Assembly (NCBI GenBank): GCA_027627225.1
Contig: CM051029.1
Coordinates: forward strand, 1,258,501-1,322,500
Reading direction: 5' to 3'
DNA from: Congeria kusceri
Lineage: Eukaryota > Mollusca > Bivalvia > Myida > Dreissenidae
DNA length: 64,000 bases
Part shown: positions 49,101-61,195 of the stretch, in pieces
Layout: each line of letters opens with the position of its first letter
How positions within the stretch are numbered: position 1 is the stretch's first letter
Translations under genes and position numbers: made by a program
Notes under the pieces: model-generated
Told to the model about the DNA's origin: nothing
Databases searched by the model: none
Seen by the model: only the letters and a program-made list of their open reading frames with translations

Positions 49101-52100
49101 AAAGACGTCACATTGAAGTATATAGCCTTCTAAAAATAACGATCGAATAAACGTGTGCTAAAAATAGCGATAGTATACAGCTTAAGGTTTGTACAAAGGG
49201 TTGTTATTCGATCGATTTAGCTGTAGCAATAGGATAAAATACTAACAGTTCAAAGCACCAATTACTCTTGTATTCAGGCAAAGGCAAAAGGTGTAGAGTT
49301 CGCACCAATTAAATTGATAAGATGACACACATTTGTTCAAGCAAAAGGTACCAAAATGCACTGTCATGTGTATCTATCTTTTAATACAATACCATTGTCT
49401 GCAGTTTGTAAGCTATGTTACCATTAACGATTGGCCAGTGTTGTTAATATTTTATAAGATAGTGGCGACATTTTTATGAATTATAAATAAATCCTATGAT
49501 AATAAACAGCTAACTTCACGTTCTTTTGTAGAAAACACTATCTTCTTGCCATGCCATGAGGTTACAAAAATTGAACCAACTTGTATGTCATACAAATAAA
49601 ACATATACTAATCATGTAATGCGTCACATTTTAAAAACAATTATTACAATACGAACCTGTTTCGAAAACCTTGAAATATACTAAGCTAGCAGCTTTTTAG
49701 ATATATATACGAGATGTATTTTTATGAAAACAAACAATCAAAATTAGTTCATGTACTCAATTTTATTATCTCGCTTAAAGGCCTAGTTTAATCCTTCTTT
49801 ATTTGCCCCACCCACCCCCCCAACAAAAAAGATAAAAATAAAATCTGTATTATAACCCTGTGTATTGGCAACCTACTGTGGTAACAGCGTGCTGCCCTTA
49901 TCAGCTGAGATTTTATGGTGGACCAATACACTGAGTTGAATACCCAATGGATTGGCCAGACATTCCTTAATGTAGGGATTTAATTCGAATTGCATAATGC
50001 TGGTTTCTTTCAAACTGTCTGATATTATTCTTTATAGACTTAATCAAGGAAATTGAAGCAGGCATACATTTACAAGAACAAAACAAACAACGTAATAAGT
50101 ATATTCTTAATTATGTTATGAGCTAATTTGTTTATCTCATTTCAATTACAAATGTCCTTGTATATATGTGTATACCTTATATTACAATTGATCTTATATT
50201 AGCGTATGTGTTTTCGAAAATGAGCTGATATTGTATTGCATTTTAATATTTAGTAATATATGCATGTGGATGTCTATATTCGCTTATAATATTGAGAGAA
50301 TTGAAATGTTCGGAACATATCCATTTTTTTCAATATATAATTTAATGCAGTAAAAAATATGTTTAAAAAGCACAGTATATGGAGCAAATTGTAATGCCAT
50401 TTGCAATTGATGACGTTTTGTAATTTTGCTAGGCAACGTCTGAAGCTCAATTTTATTGTCAAGGTACAAATAGTAAACAATAAAACAATATAATTATATT
50501 AATCAACTCCATATTTTATTTGACCTATACAATGCCCACATGCTTACATACACATGTATATATTAAAAGGGCAAACTCTTTCTTTTAGAATTATTCTGAA
50601 TTAAATAAATTTCACAAAAATGGCACTTTTTACACTCTGATGTTCAACCTTAGGCATGTGGATTTCTTTCAATATTCGTTCATTCACATGTTTTTTTTAT
50701 AACTTTTACGATCTTGATTTCACCCGCAGAACAAGAAAAAAATACAATATGTTAAGCTGAATAAATTATTTACTGTCAGTGTTTGATAGTTCTTTAGTTG
50801 TCTCTAGAAAATATAGAAACTAGTTATTAGAAATTGCTTTTATAAGACAATAACGCACTATTCCTGTATTGATAATGAATCTTTTATAAGAATAGTGAAG
50901 TTAACAGAAGGTTATAACTACAATGTACTTTAACACATTTTTGCTTTTTATTGACAGCTACTGGTTCTTTAAACATGTTATAATTACATCTAAGAGACTC
51001 TGTATATGTATTCGTGATTTTCATATTTACTTCTGTATTTGACTTAGTAGTGTTACGGCTAGCGAAAAAAGAAGTGTCTGTAGATGAAATTTATTGACGA
51101 GGAAGATGTGAAGAGTTGCATGCCGTTTTTTGTTTGGCATTGTTTACTTATGACGACAATACAAACAGATAGGCTGTTACAGTATATCTAACCTACTGAA
51201 CACCGACGATTTATTTAACCGTTTGGCTTATTATAAGATCTATAAGATTTACACTCCTTAGTGGTGGTCCTTAATGTAACGTCTTTTCAGACTGAACACA
51301 TAAAACTTGTAAGAGAAATCCGACAATACAATAACATTATTGTTCGAATTGGTAGTGTTATAACGTTTTAATGCACAGTGTAACCAATAACTGACCCCTT
51401 CAGCCACAGAAAACTGAAGTTTTCGGCGAATATTGTATTTTATTATGAATACAACACTTTAAATCGACATATGAATACACGGTAAGGGCATTTAAACTCG
51501 ACACTTGTGTTGCCTCAAACACATGAAGATGTCCACATTTTAAATTTGACATTAATCATAAAAGAGAGATAAAAAGGTTAATCAACTATTCATGAACCAT
51601 ATCATTTTCATGGGTTACATTAAATTCTATAATGCGCAAACAAAAGGTTAAAACAAAATGATATTTAAAACGCATTATGCATTTAAAAGGTGTGAGATAC
51701 GTACACAAAAGGAAAATAGGCGAATACTTACATTTTACTCATTTCTCCCCCACCCTCCAAAAAATTAAATAAATAACTAAATAAATAGCAATGTAATAAG
51801 TCAAAATAACGTTATATACTAAAGTCTAATCAACAATGGTGTCGAATATGGAGAATAGGTCGCAGCAAATAAGGATTACCCCCCTTAGACACTGTAGTGA
51901 TGCTTATATATTTACACTGGCGGATTAAAAATACAAACTCCCAAAAATATGCATTGTTCCATAAGAATGTTTAAATGATTCATGCGTCATGTTTTTATGT
52001 TGTTTTTTTATTATTTTTCTTTTTTATTTCATTTTTGTTTGCTTAAAAATCACAATCTAGTATTGTATTACGAACTGAAAATTATGACACAACATTGAGA

Positions 52101-52792
52101 TGAAATTAAACAGACATTCATGCTTCAGACGTTATATTTAATTATGCTTGCATAAGCCTGGCTATATACAGGCAAACATATGTTCAAGATTGGTGTAAAA
52201 AGCAAACATAAACTATCTAAATATTCATTCCGCTCAACAAATGCACTTGCATTTGTAATTGTATGAACGTGTTAACCACGAACAAACTTATGGACGTTCT
52301 GTGTCTGTCGTACCTCGTGTTTGAATGCATACGGTTGTCTTGTCAGTGTAGTTAATGCAATAGTTGTAACAGCTATACGAACCCAATAATGTTTCATCCA
52401 TTTTTAATATGGTTAAGTAAACATTCACCATATTCAAAGAAACATAAGATGCGTCGCTATCAACAACGAAACAATTTCCAAACCACAGGTGACAGTCTGC
52501 TATAAGTGTGGTGTCATCTTTATAATATAATATAGGTGCATATCCTGTACGGGTCTGGTTGTATTTAAACGATATACGCACACTATGCTGCCCTATATCC
52601 ACATACTGGGTGTTGTTGCAAATATCTGAAACGTTAGATGTTTTACTGAGAGGTCACATGTTTAATACACAAATACATGCCAACTAATATTAATAATAGT
52701 TAATACGTTCAATACTAGAACTTGAAAAAAAAATATATACCTCCAAGTGCTTGTGTTGCCAAAAGAATGGCAAACTGTGCCGATGCGTCCAT
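46020..52792 (-). CDS. Short Ig-V-like type I membrane receptor (4 exons, intact)
   Basis: Exons 52,792-52,741, 52,625-52,314, 46,626-46,534 and 46,186-46,020 join in one frame: 52+312+93+167 = 624 bases, 207 codons plus TAG. Order: signal peptide, one Ig-like domain of about 104 residues, an exon with a short stalk and transmembrane helix, then a tail of about 54 residues. All three introns are phase 1 with GT/AG borders. The product should sit in the plasma membrane with the Ig domain outside. The tail has no tyrosine, so it cannot carry an ITAM or ITIM; it has an acidic patch (MEDINIDMDFEEE) between basic ends. Additional Ig exons may hide in the 5.7 kb second intron. Function is unknown; the architecture suits an adhesion or recognition receptor. 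No damage was found. Confidence 0.7.
46534..46626 (-). CDS. Exon 3 of the short Ig receptor: transmembrane helix
   Basis: 93 bases, phase 1-1. RTEECP is followed by LALILGPVAGGLLTGAGV and CVFIQK: a Gly-rich hydrophobic helix then a Lys stop-transfer. It is similar in style to the RPTP transmembrane exon. Confidence 0.7.
46627..52313. other. Second intron of the short Ig receptor
   Basis: 5.7 kb of AT-rich sequence with a short AT repeat near 47,380. I see no further Ig exon, but exons lacking a long frame could be missed by eye. A 30-base segment is nearly repeated near 46,765 and 47,940. Confidence 0.45.
52314..52625 (-). CDS. Exon 2 of the short Ig receptor: Ig-V-like domain
   Basis: 312 bases, acceptor TTTCAG, donor GTACGA, phase 1-1. 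Segments include HSVRISFKYNQ, APILYYKDDTTLIADCHLWF and the I-set/V-set signature MDETLLGSYSCYN. Related to the plus-strand exon at 61,196-61,510. Confidence 0.8.
52741..52792 (-). CDS. Exon 1 of the short Ig receptor: signal peptide
   Basis: ATG then DASAQFAILLATQALG, a short hydrophobic leader, and a GTATAT donor after the first base of the next codon. 52 bases; phase 1. Confidence 0.7.
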
Positions 52793-52979
52793 GTCTTTCG
52801 TTCGCGTATGACTTGGGTAAGTACAGCAGATTACACCCGCTTTCATTTCATACACCGCGAACTATGTACTCAGAGCGTATGTAATCGATTTGATATTTCT
52901 CGTTACTTATGTGTCGAATATGTAGTATACGGGCAGTATTCGGCAATCGGTAATTCAACAAAATATCACGATTCGCGTA

Positions 52980-53560
52980 ATGTTTGAAATCGTGGTCTTA
53001 ACCGTGGACCAATCGTAATGATCCTATCAGATCTTATTAGATCTTGAAGTTAATCGTGGCAGTCGTGTTAATCGTAGGACATGTGTAAAAATTATATACG
53101 ATTTACACGGTCATCTGCGCTCAATTGTCCATCAGAATCATATTGCATCGTAACAACCCGCAACAAATTGTATTTAATCGTGCATACGAATCGTGGTGAT
53201 CGTGATTGAACTTGTAGTCAGTCGGGCTGTATTTGTATCATTCGGGTCCATCCGTAGCTAAAAGTGTGATTTTCATCGATCCGGATCGTGAAAGACATCG
53301 CCACCACAATCTTACCAATCGTGGACTTGAAAGGAACAATCCCAACAAAATATATGTAATCGTATATAAACTGGAGATCAGACCGTGACAGATCGTGACA
53401 TCTGTTATTGACAAATCTTAACCAGATCACAACGGAACGCAACACTTATAAAAACGGGTGGACTCGCATCACATCGTATTAAAGCCTGAAATCTCAGAGA
53501 AATACCACGTTCAGCTACTAGTAATCAATCGTGGCGTTCGTGACGGATTGCACGATTATT
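52980..53560. repeat. ATCGTG-rich degenerate repeat
   Basis: The word AATCGTG or its variants (ATCGTAA, ATCGTGG, ATCGTGC, ATCGTAT) occurs more than a dozen times in under 600 bases, far denser than its AT-rich surroundings would predict. No coding capacity. It lies just upstream of the first exon of the short Ig receptor. Confidence 0.5.
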
Positions 53561-55690
53561 GTAAAATAGCATAAGTGCAGTGTTGAATACAGCGAGGTCT
53601 ACCGACTACGCTATGCATCTACTTTTGAAACTTGTCTCAAAATGTGTTTTTATGTACATGTATTGTTTATATTTCGATTTCTGTACTAGCTACTATCTGA
53701 AATTTGTATTGACAAGTAAATGTAATAGTTGCATATTTTATGTCTAACTCCTTCGCACAACTTACAATAGCATGCCGGGCTATGGTTTAAATTATTAAAT
53801 TAAATGGCAATATTATGTGAAAGATATGTCGGAGCCTTTTTTGTATTGCTACAAATAAGAACTGTTCAAATTAATTTTTAAATAACATTTTATTATAGCC
53901 ATATCACGACGTGTATCTTCTTAGAAGTAACAAAATAGGAATGGATGTACCATCGTTTATTTATTGATATACTGATCGAAACCTTACCTGTGTATAAACC
54001 AAAATGATATCCTTCGGGCGACTACATTCTTGGCTTATCGACGGTCGCTCGACACAATCATTGCCAATATCAAAATAAAATTAAATACAACTAATTTCGA
54101 ATCATTTACAAAAACAGTGGTATGTAAAAAAAAACACAGGAATACTTGTAGTAGTATTACAATTAATATGGATGAAGTGTTAACGGTGTATGCGCAACAT
54201 TGTTTATACATCGCAAGTGTTGTGTAACCAAGAGAACTATTCATTAATGTGCGCGATTATGTATACTTAAGTTCAAATGCTACTAAAAGTGTATCAACGG
54301 TGTTTATTAATACAGATGGTTTTCTTAACTCAATATGTTGTAGACAGGAAAGTATAATGTTTTTTTTTCCTTCACGATGTACGGGTATACTCAATCGAAT
54401 GAATGAGCACATAAGTCGTCTCAAATTGTACTGAATCTTTCACACACATTTAAAGTTTACACACGTCTATATTGGATAAGATATATTAAAACAGGGCTAG
54501 CGGTTAATCTCGGCATCGATAAAAGTAAACATTGGCGATGTGAAAACGTTGGTTATCTACCCGTTAGTCTGATTTACTGTGGCACAAGTATAACCTCACC
54601 GTTGAAATACAGTAATATATAAATATAAATCCATTTATACCGAAACATTACTGATTTTAACGACATTGATTTTAATCCCAGTGTGTTATTATGTTTGTAT
54701 AAGGATTTGAACTTCGTTTTATCTTCAACATTGTGTTTGATCTCTTTAAAAGAATAATTCGGATGTTGATATTAGAACGTAAAAGGGAAAATACAACACA
54801 AGTGATTTAAATATGGAATATCATAAAACATGTTAGCAAAACTCCATTAGGACTTTCTGGCTTCGGACATACAATACTAAAACCAATAATAACTCCCTAT
54901 CGATGAGAGTTAACAGTGAACAAATAATATAAATTGCAGCATTTAAATCATTCCACTTTGCCAATTAAATCTTAAATGCAAGATACAAAGAAGACTGAAC
55001 AATTGTTTGCACTAATTCTAGTTAAAAATTTATGATTATAACAAAAATCATTCTTTTTGAATGCGAACAAAATCCAGTGGGAAAAATATGTTATTTTATT
55101 ACAAAACTAGAAAAATTTATTTGGTGTAGTTATAACGTTGTATTGTTTAATATGTGTGAATATTTATATCAGCGGTTTCTTATTTGTTATATTTTTAATT
55201 TTCCCACTGGATTGTTTACCCACTTTGGGAAAAATTATCCCACTTTTGAAAATGGGAAAATTGTTTCACTTTTAAAATGAGATTTTTTTCTTTCAAAGTA
55301 AAAGTATTTCTTGTCATTTTGTATCTTAATTGTGTATTAAATTTCTATTACGAAATACATGTATGTGAAGACAGAAACTAGATTTTGGTCGTTTTCAATT
55401 GATTGCTGCTAATATAGAATTGTAAAGGACTTTTTAAACTTAAAACAGTGTTCATCAAATCAAGTCCTTGATCATTAGTTACAGCATATTTAATATAGCA
55501 ATAATTTGATTAATCGAAAATACGCTACAAATCTGACTTGTATTGTCACTATATATGCCCACAATTCCCTTCTAATTGCTATAGAATTAAATACATGATT
55601 AATTTCACGCGTAGATCAGAAACCATCAGCACTTTTAAATTCAGTGGCTTTGATACTGCATTTTAGCTTATTAAAATTTAACCATAAATA
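53561..55690. other. Non-coding interval, nothing recognised
   Basis: No exon or repeat I can support, although a short inverted-looking pair around CCAGTGGGAAAAA and TTTTCCCACTGG occurs near 55,074 and 55,198. Confidence 0.4.
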
Positions 55691-55699
55691 GCGCAATTT

Positions 55700-56400
55700 A
55701 TTACTGGAGCTGCGGGGACATCCGGAACTGTTAAAACGTCTATCGCCGCACAATAAGTTAACTGCCAACTGTTCAAGCCTCGATGCCCGCGGTAACCTAC
55801 GGGATGTAGCCTGACGCCTCCTTTCCTGAGATGCTAAGTTAGCAATGGCGCAACGCTACGTATTAACCATGTTTATTTGTATTGATATATAGGCAACATG
55901 TCTCATGACGCACAATTGCTCTACGCCAAACGGTCTGAACATCGATGCTCTGACATAAAAGGCAGCCGAGGGAAACTAAAGCGCTCTGACCGGAAGTGGT
56001 GCGACTAATGTCGGCAGCACCGTTCCCAAGAAACGCATTTAAATAGTTTACATAGTTAAAACGTATCCTGAAACACGAGCGGCGGAACGCTATTTCCATG
56101 TATTCGTATTAATTTATTCAAAAGCTTGGAAACATTATCCTGTCACTGACCGTTACGCTTGACACGGGCAGTAAGCCGCGGGAGCTTCAAGAGCTCCTAC
56201 TGGAAGTGATCCGACTCCTCTGTGCCGCATCATTCAGAAAGGAGCTATGTTAATAGCGGTGAAACGCTGTCGTACTTACCGTGTATGTTCATTCATTCTT
56301 ATATGTTATCAAAATTATTGCGCAAAATTTCTCTACCCCAAACGATAAGAGCTGTGATGCCCGGACCTGGATAGGCAGCTGCGGGAACCACATAGGTCAC
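55700..56400. repeat. Degenerate tandem repeat, unit about 200-250 bases
   Basis: A GC-richer block in which two landmarks recur. One is a GCAGC-GCGGGA-like word near 55,705, 55,962, 56,175 and 56,380. The other is AACGCT followed by a TATTAACCATGT-like word near 55,852, 56,088 and 56,263. ATCGATGCC/CTCGATGCC words also repeat between them. This looks like an old satellite or a tandemly duplicated mobile element. Confidence 0.5.
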
Positions 56401-57177
56401 ATGTTATATAATTTTGGTGAATTGGCAACAAGTAACTTCACGTCACATTACCCACCACCTGTCGTTTTCACACAACAACAAAACATGCACATATCAATTC
56501 AGATCACGGATAAATTTGGTTAGAGACGTATGTAGAGTCGGCAATTGTTATTGTTTCTTACCTAGTGAAAACGATGCTTTCATTTGTAGCTGACCGAGTT
56601 GAGATTTCACTAAGATACGAAACAATACCATTAAAACGTATTATTATATTCATATCGCTTTTTGTCAGCATTATATACTAAATTCAAAACTCAAATACAG
56701 GAAACCGTATTCGCTAATAGCGTTTTCTTTTTCCGTATCATAACGTCACACAACCAATACAAGATACACGTTCTCAGAACACCTTACTAGTATACCATAC
56801 TAGTATAATAGTATATATTAAGTCCATGGTATATATACCGGTTATTTACTGATTACTTAAATTATGATCCCATATAAAACCATAAGAAATACGAAATAGT
56901 TAATATAAATTATGTACCAATGGATGGTACTTCTTTTGAAAATAGGAGTGAACTAAACGGAAAGTATTGCTTTTTTCAGGTAATATATATATAACCAAAA
57001 TAATATTTCAATTTTAAAGAGATGATATATAAAAAACACTAGAGCTTTAACAATGTTAACACAATGTTTAAACATTAACAGTATTATGTGGCATTTAACA
57101 AGTTGGGAGTGATAGAGTCCGCGTAATGATCCCGTACGTTTAATAGATAGCTACGAAATGTTGAATGAAATATTTAC

Positions 57178-57213
57178 CACTGGACTGTCCTTGTATTGTT
57201 GGTCCATTAGTAC
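57178..57213 (-). CDS. 36-base linker exon
   Basis: Between a TTCATAG acceptor and a GGTAAAT donor, phase 1-1, encoding TNGPTIQGQSS. Small enough to be a chance match, but both borders and the phase fit. Confidence 0.45.
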
Positions 57214-57785
57214 CTATGAATTAAAAACACGATAAAGTAGTGGTTGTTCATGGTTATATTAAAATGATAATTTATAAAATCGTTAGAACTTAAAACAGAT
57301 TGATGGGTAAAAAAGGTACTAGTTTGGTACTTCTAAGATTTATACTCACTTTTTAGAGTGATAGTGTAGGTGTTATTGCTGTACGTAATATATCCTCCAA
57401 TTGCAGCAGAACAACGCCATGTCTCTCCATCGTTTGTTAAATTCACTGTTCTGATAGCACAGGCGTAAAATGTTGAATTACAGTAACATTCCATATAATC
57501 AGGTGCATTGTCTTGACAGTTGCTACCGACAACCTGCTGAATTGCAACTGTTTGTTCAGAACCTCCATTTCGTGTCATAAGCCAGCTAATAAAGGCGGAA
57601 GGAGAAGATGTAGAACATATCAACGATAATCTGTTGTTCGATAAGAATTCAGCTTGAAGGTGGGCACATTGGGTGTGGGCAACTTAAAAACATAATTACA
57701 TTTTTTTGTAATAAACAGCGTATAAACAATGCAAATGCATTATAAAATAGACAATGTCATTTACATGCTACTACTACTACAAGTG

Positions 57786-57880
<95 letters not shown>

Positions 57881-57933
57881 GCTACTACTACTACTACTAC
57901 TAGTACTACTACTACTACTAATACTACTACTAC

Positions 57934-57969
<36 letters not shown>

Positions 57970-57993
57970 TACCACTGCGACTACTACTACTAC

Positions 57994-58044
<51 letters not shown>

Positions 58045-58128
58045 AACTACAACTACTACTACTACTACTACTACTACATCTGCTTCTACTACTACTATTA
58101 CTACTACTACTACTACTACTACTACTAT

Positions 58129-58203
<75 letters not shown>

Positions 58204-58534
58204 TACTACTGCTACTACTACTACTACTTCTACAACTACTGCTATTACTTCAACTACTACTAATACTACTTCTACTACTAACTTATCTATAATATTAGCA
58301 ATAAAACAAGATAATAATTATTATAATAACGATAATAAAAAAATCAAATAATAATGTATTGTAAAAAAAAATATTATAATTCTGATGATGATGATGATGA
58401 TGATGATACTACTGATGATGATGATGATGATGATGACGCTGACAATGATTATAATGATAATGATGATGATGATGACGATGGTGATGATTATGGTGTTTGG
58501 TGATGATGGTGATGATGATGATGATGATGACGAC

Positions 58535-58604
<70 letters not shown>

Positions 58605-58677
58605 TTAATAATTAGTTACCTTGGATATATGTGTTTGCACTTATGTAAAGGAAGAATAACGTGCTAGTATCCATCAT
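57178..58677 (-). CDS. Second minus-strand Ig receptor start (signal, Ig, linker)
   Basis: Three exons in one frame: signal 58,677-58,620, Ig 57,682-57,350 and linker 57,213-57,178. All are phase 1 and undamaged. No transmembrane exon was found between 57.18 and 52.8 kb. The three could therefore splice onto the phase-1 exon at 52,625, giving a two-Ig protein that shares the downstream helix and tail, or onto exons I did not recognise. The two arrangements cannot be told apart from sequence alone. Confidence 0.6.
57350..57682 (-). CDS. Ig-like exon related to A1
   Basis: 333 bases, TTTAAG acceptor, GTGAGT donor, phase 1-1, open throughout. LSLICSTSSPSAFISWLM gives the first Cys and Trp; MECYCNSTFYACAIRTV and DGETWRCSAAIGGYITYSNN match A1 closely. 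It is the intact N-terminal Ig type. Confidence 0.82.
57767..58280. repeat. (CTA)n trinucleotide array
   Basis: About 510 bases of CTA triplets with AAT, TCT and ACA interruptions, inside the first intron of the minus-strand gene (as TAG on its sense strand). Poly-Leu and poly-Val frames are artefacts. Confidence 0.95.
58382..58604. repeat. (GAT)n trinucleotide array
   Basis: GAT triplets with GAC and short AT-rich interruptions, ending 16 bases before the donor of the signal exon (58,619). Confidence 0.95.
58620..58677 (-). CDS. Signal-peptide exon of the second receptor
   Basis: Starts with two adjacent ATG codons, then DTSTLFFLYISANTYIQ and a GTAACT donor after one base. Phase 1 from either ATG. 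The leader is short but hydrophobic. Confidence 0.6.
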
Positions 58678-60700
58678 AGCAAATGAGCACAACGACACTG
58701 ATATACACAGTTTTGGAATGAGTTATGCATAGTGGGCCGTTGTCGACCTGAAAAAATAATCAGTTATTAAATTAGGATCTGGTTATCTAAACCAAATGAA
58801 TATTATAGTATACCTAATTTAAGAAACCTCATACTTTGCAGGATTTGTGTTATTATGTAGTGACGTTATCTCCGTTTATATTGCATAAGGGTTATTTATA
58901 TATAATGCCCTAACATATACGTTCTAATAGCATTAGTACTTTTTGTACAAAGCTAAAAATTAAAAGAATGATAACTCTTATGTGGATGTAATATATTTCA
59001 AAGAACTGAGTGATTAAGTATGATTCTAAAAAATGCTCCGACTTAACTGCCAGTAACATGTATTGTCAAATGTAAAAATGCGGCAGTATCACAGATCCAT
59101 ACAATACACCTAATGCAGATCATTAGTCTTAATTTAGGACTTTTTTCCCGGTGATATCATTAGACGGAGCAATTGAATGTATTAAAAATTACGTAGCTTC
59201 TGAAATGACAGGGACGCTTAATGACTATAAACACTGATCCGGTGAACATCCTGCACACAATAGCTGCTGACACTAGGAAAACTACTGATTTTACTGGGTT
59301 TGACAATTTGAAACATACCAACTGTACCATTTGTAAATTCACGAAAGTCGCAGAGTTGCACAGTGCAAAAGAGATTTGCAGAGACAATCATTTCACACAA
59401 TTGTGGAATTCCCCACATGGCTATAAAATAAAACCGTCGCTTTAAAAGAAAGAGCACTATTTATAGCAAAACACGGGTGCGCACACCACTAAACGTATTC
59501 AACCTGAGGGAGATTAATTCGCAAATATATAAAGAATGGTCTATTTTCAATTTGTTTGACAGTGTATATTGCGAATACTTTGTACAGCTGTACATGCTCT
59601 TTACATTTTGTAAAGTTTGGGTGTTATATATGTAGCAAATAAAATGTTCTTTATAACGGTGTAATTTGACGTACACTAATATTACAAAAAATAAGAACAG
59701 CCCTTGTTCATTGGTATTGGTTGTTTTCGTTATCATCAAAGTTTGCAGGCAACCAATTAGAAAGTAGTATATCTAGCGAACGTTATGATCAGGTGACTTG
59801 TGTGTACATATGACATATTTCCTATACATCATCTTGAATTAATTGTATTTGTTACACAACTGACATATTTAATACTTACTTTACAGTTGCAATAGATTTT
59901 CATGTAGATTCTATAACTTGCGATAAAGATGTGAGCTCAATTGCGAATTTGGGTCAGATACATTTAATGCAGGTCCACATTTACACAAGTAGGAAAAGCA
60001 TATTAGTGTAGGCACATTTGAATGCATTTACATTTATGTATATACATAACAACTAGTTGTGCGTATATGAACCATTGCATCATACGGTAAGTCATGTCTT
60101 CTAATGACATTATTAACTCATACGTTATGTAAAAATAATCTTCGAGCGATCGCTTTATTATGTAAACAACCGTATTGACGTGCTTTTGTGTTGTATTATT
60201 ATAGTGGTATACACACAATAATATGTACAGCTCATTGTTGATAATAATCGTTACGTAAATGTTTTAACTCGTCAAACTTATTTTGCACATAACCATTAAA
60301 TAATATAATATTATATTATTTGGTACATAGATTTAAAAATAACTTCATTTAAATATTTGCAATACAATTTTTGAGAAGGTGACTATAATTAAAATAAATC
60401 GATTTGCAGCTATGCCTGTTCATGCTTTTAACTGTTCAGTTTTGAAATACAAGACACTTGCATATGATTGATTTTAAAATTACCGTCCCAACCGTAAACA
60501 TGTTTAAAACATACAGTGCTTTGATTTTCGACAAATCGTCTGCTTGGGTCAAATTCTGCAGGTTATTCAAATAAGATACCTCCCCCATTAACAACAACGA
60601 ACTGAAAAATGGATAAACACGGTTTAATACGTACATGTTCAATATTGTTGGTGCTTTACAAATGATCAGGAGTTGAAAGCACACATACGATAGAAAATAT
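58678..60700. other. Non-coding interval between divergent Ig exons
   Basis: No coding exon supported. A signal-peptide exon for the plus-strand Ig exon at 61,196 would be expected here, but none with a phase-1 donor was found. Confidence 0.4.
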
Positions 60701-60703
60701 AAT

Positions 60704-61173
60704 AATACAATAAATTAAAATAAAGTATCATAAAATAAAATATAATAAAATATAATATAATAAAATTTAATAAAAGATAACATAAAAAATTATAATAAAA
60801 TATAATATAATAAAAATAATATAATAAAATATAATAAAATATAATAAAATATAATAAAATATAATAAAATAAAATATAATGAAATATAATAAAATATAAT
60901 AAATATAATATAAATTTAATTTAATTTAATTAAATTTAATATAGTTTAATTTAATTTAATTTAATTTGATTTGATTTGATTTGATTTAATTTAATTTAAT
61001 TTAATTTGATTTGATTTGATTTGATTTGATTTGATTTGATTCGATTCGATTCGATTCGATTCGATTCGATTCGATTAGATTCGATTCGATTCGATTCGAT
61101 TCGATTCGATTCGATTCGATTCAATTCATTTCAATTCAATTCAATTCAATTCAATTTAATTTAATTTAATTTT
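60704..61173. repeat. Pentanucleotide array, AT-rich to TTCGA to AT-rich
   Basis: First TAAAA/TATAA-type units, then TTTAA, TTTGA, TTTAA, TTTGA, a core of about 17 TTCGA, then TTCAA and TTTAA. Neighbouring unit types differ by one base. The array ends about 20 bases before the acceptor of the exon at 61,196. Confidence 0.93.
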
Positions 61174-61195
61174 ATATTGTCTTTTTTTTATTCAG

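Noticed and set aside
57729..58615. Poly-Leu, poly-Val, poly-Met and poly-Asp frames
   Set aside because: Products of CTA and GAT triplet repeats inside an intron.
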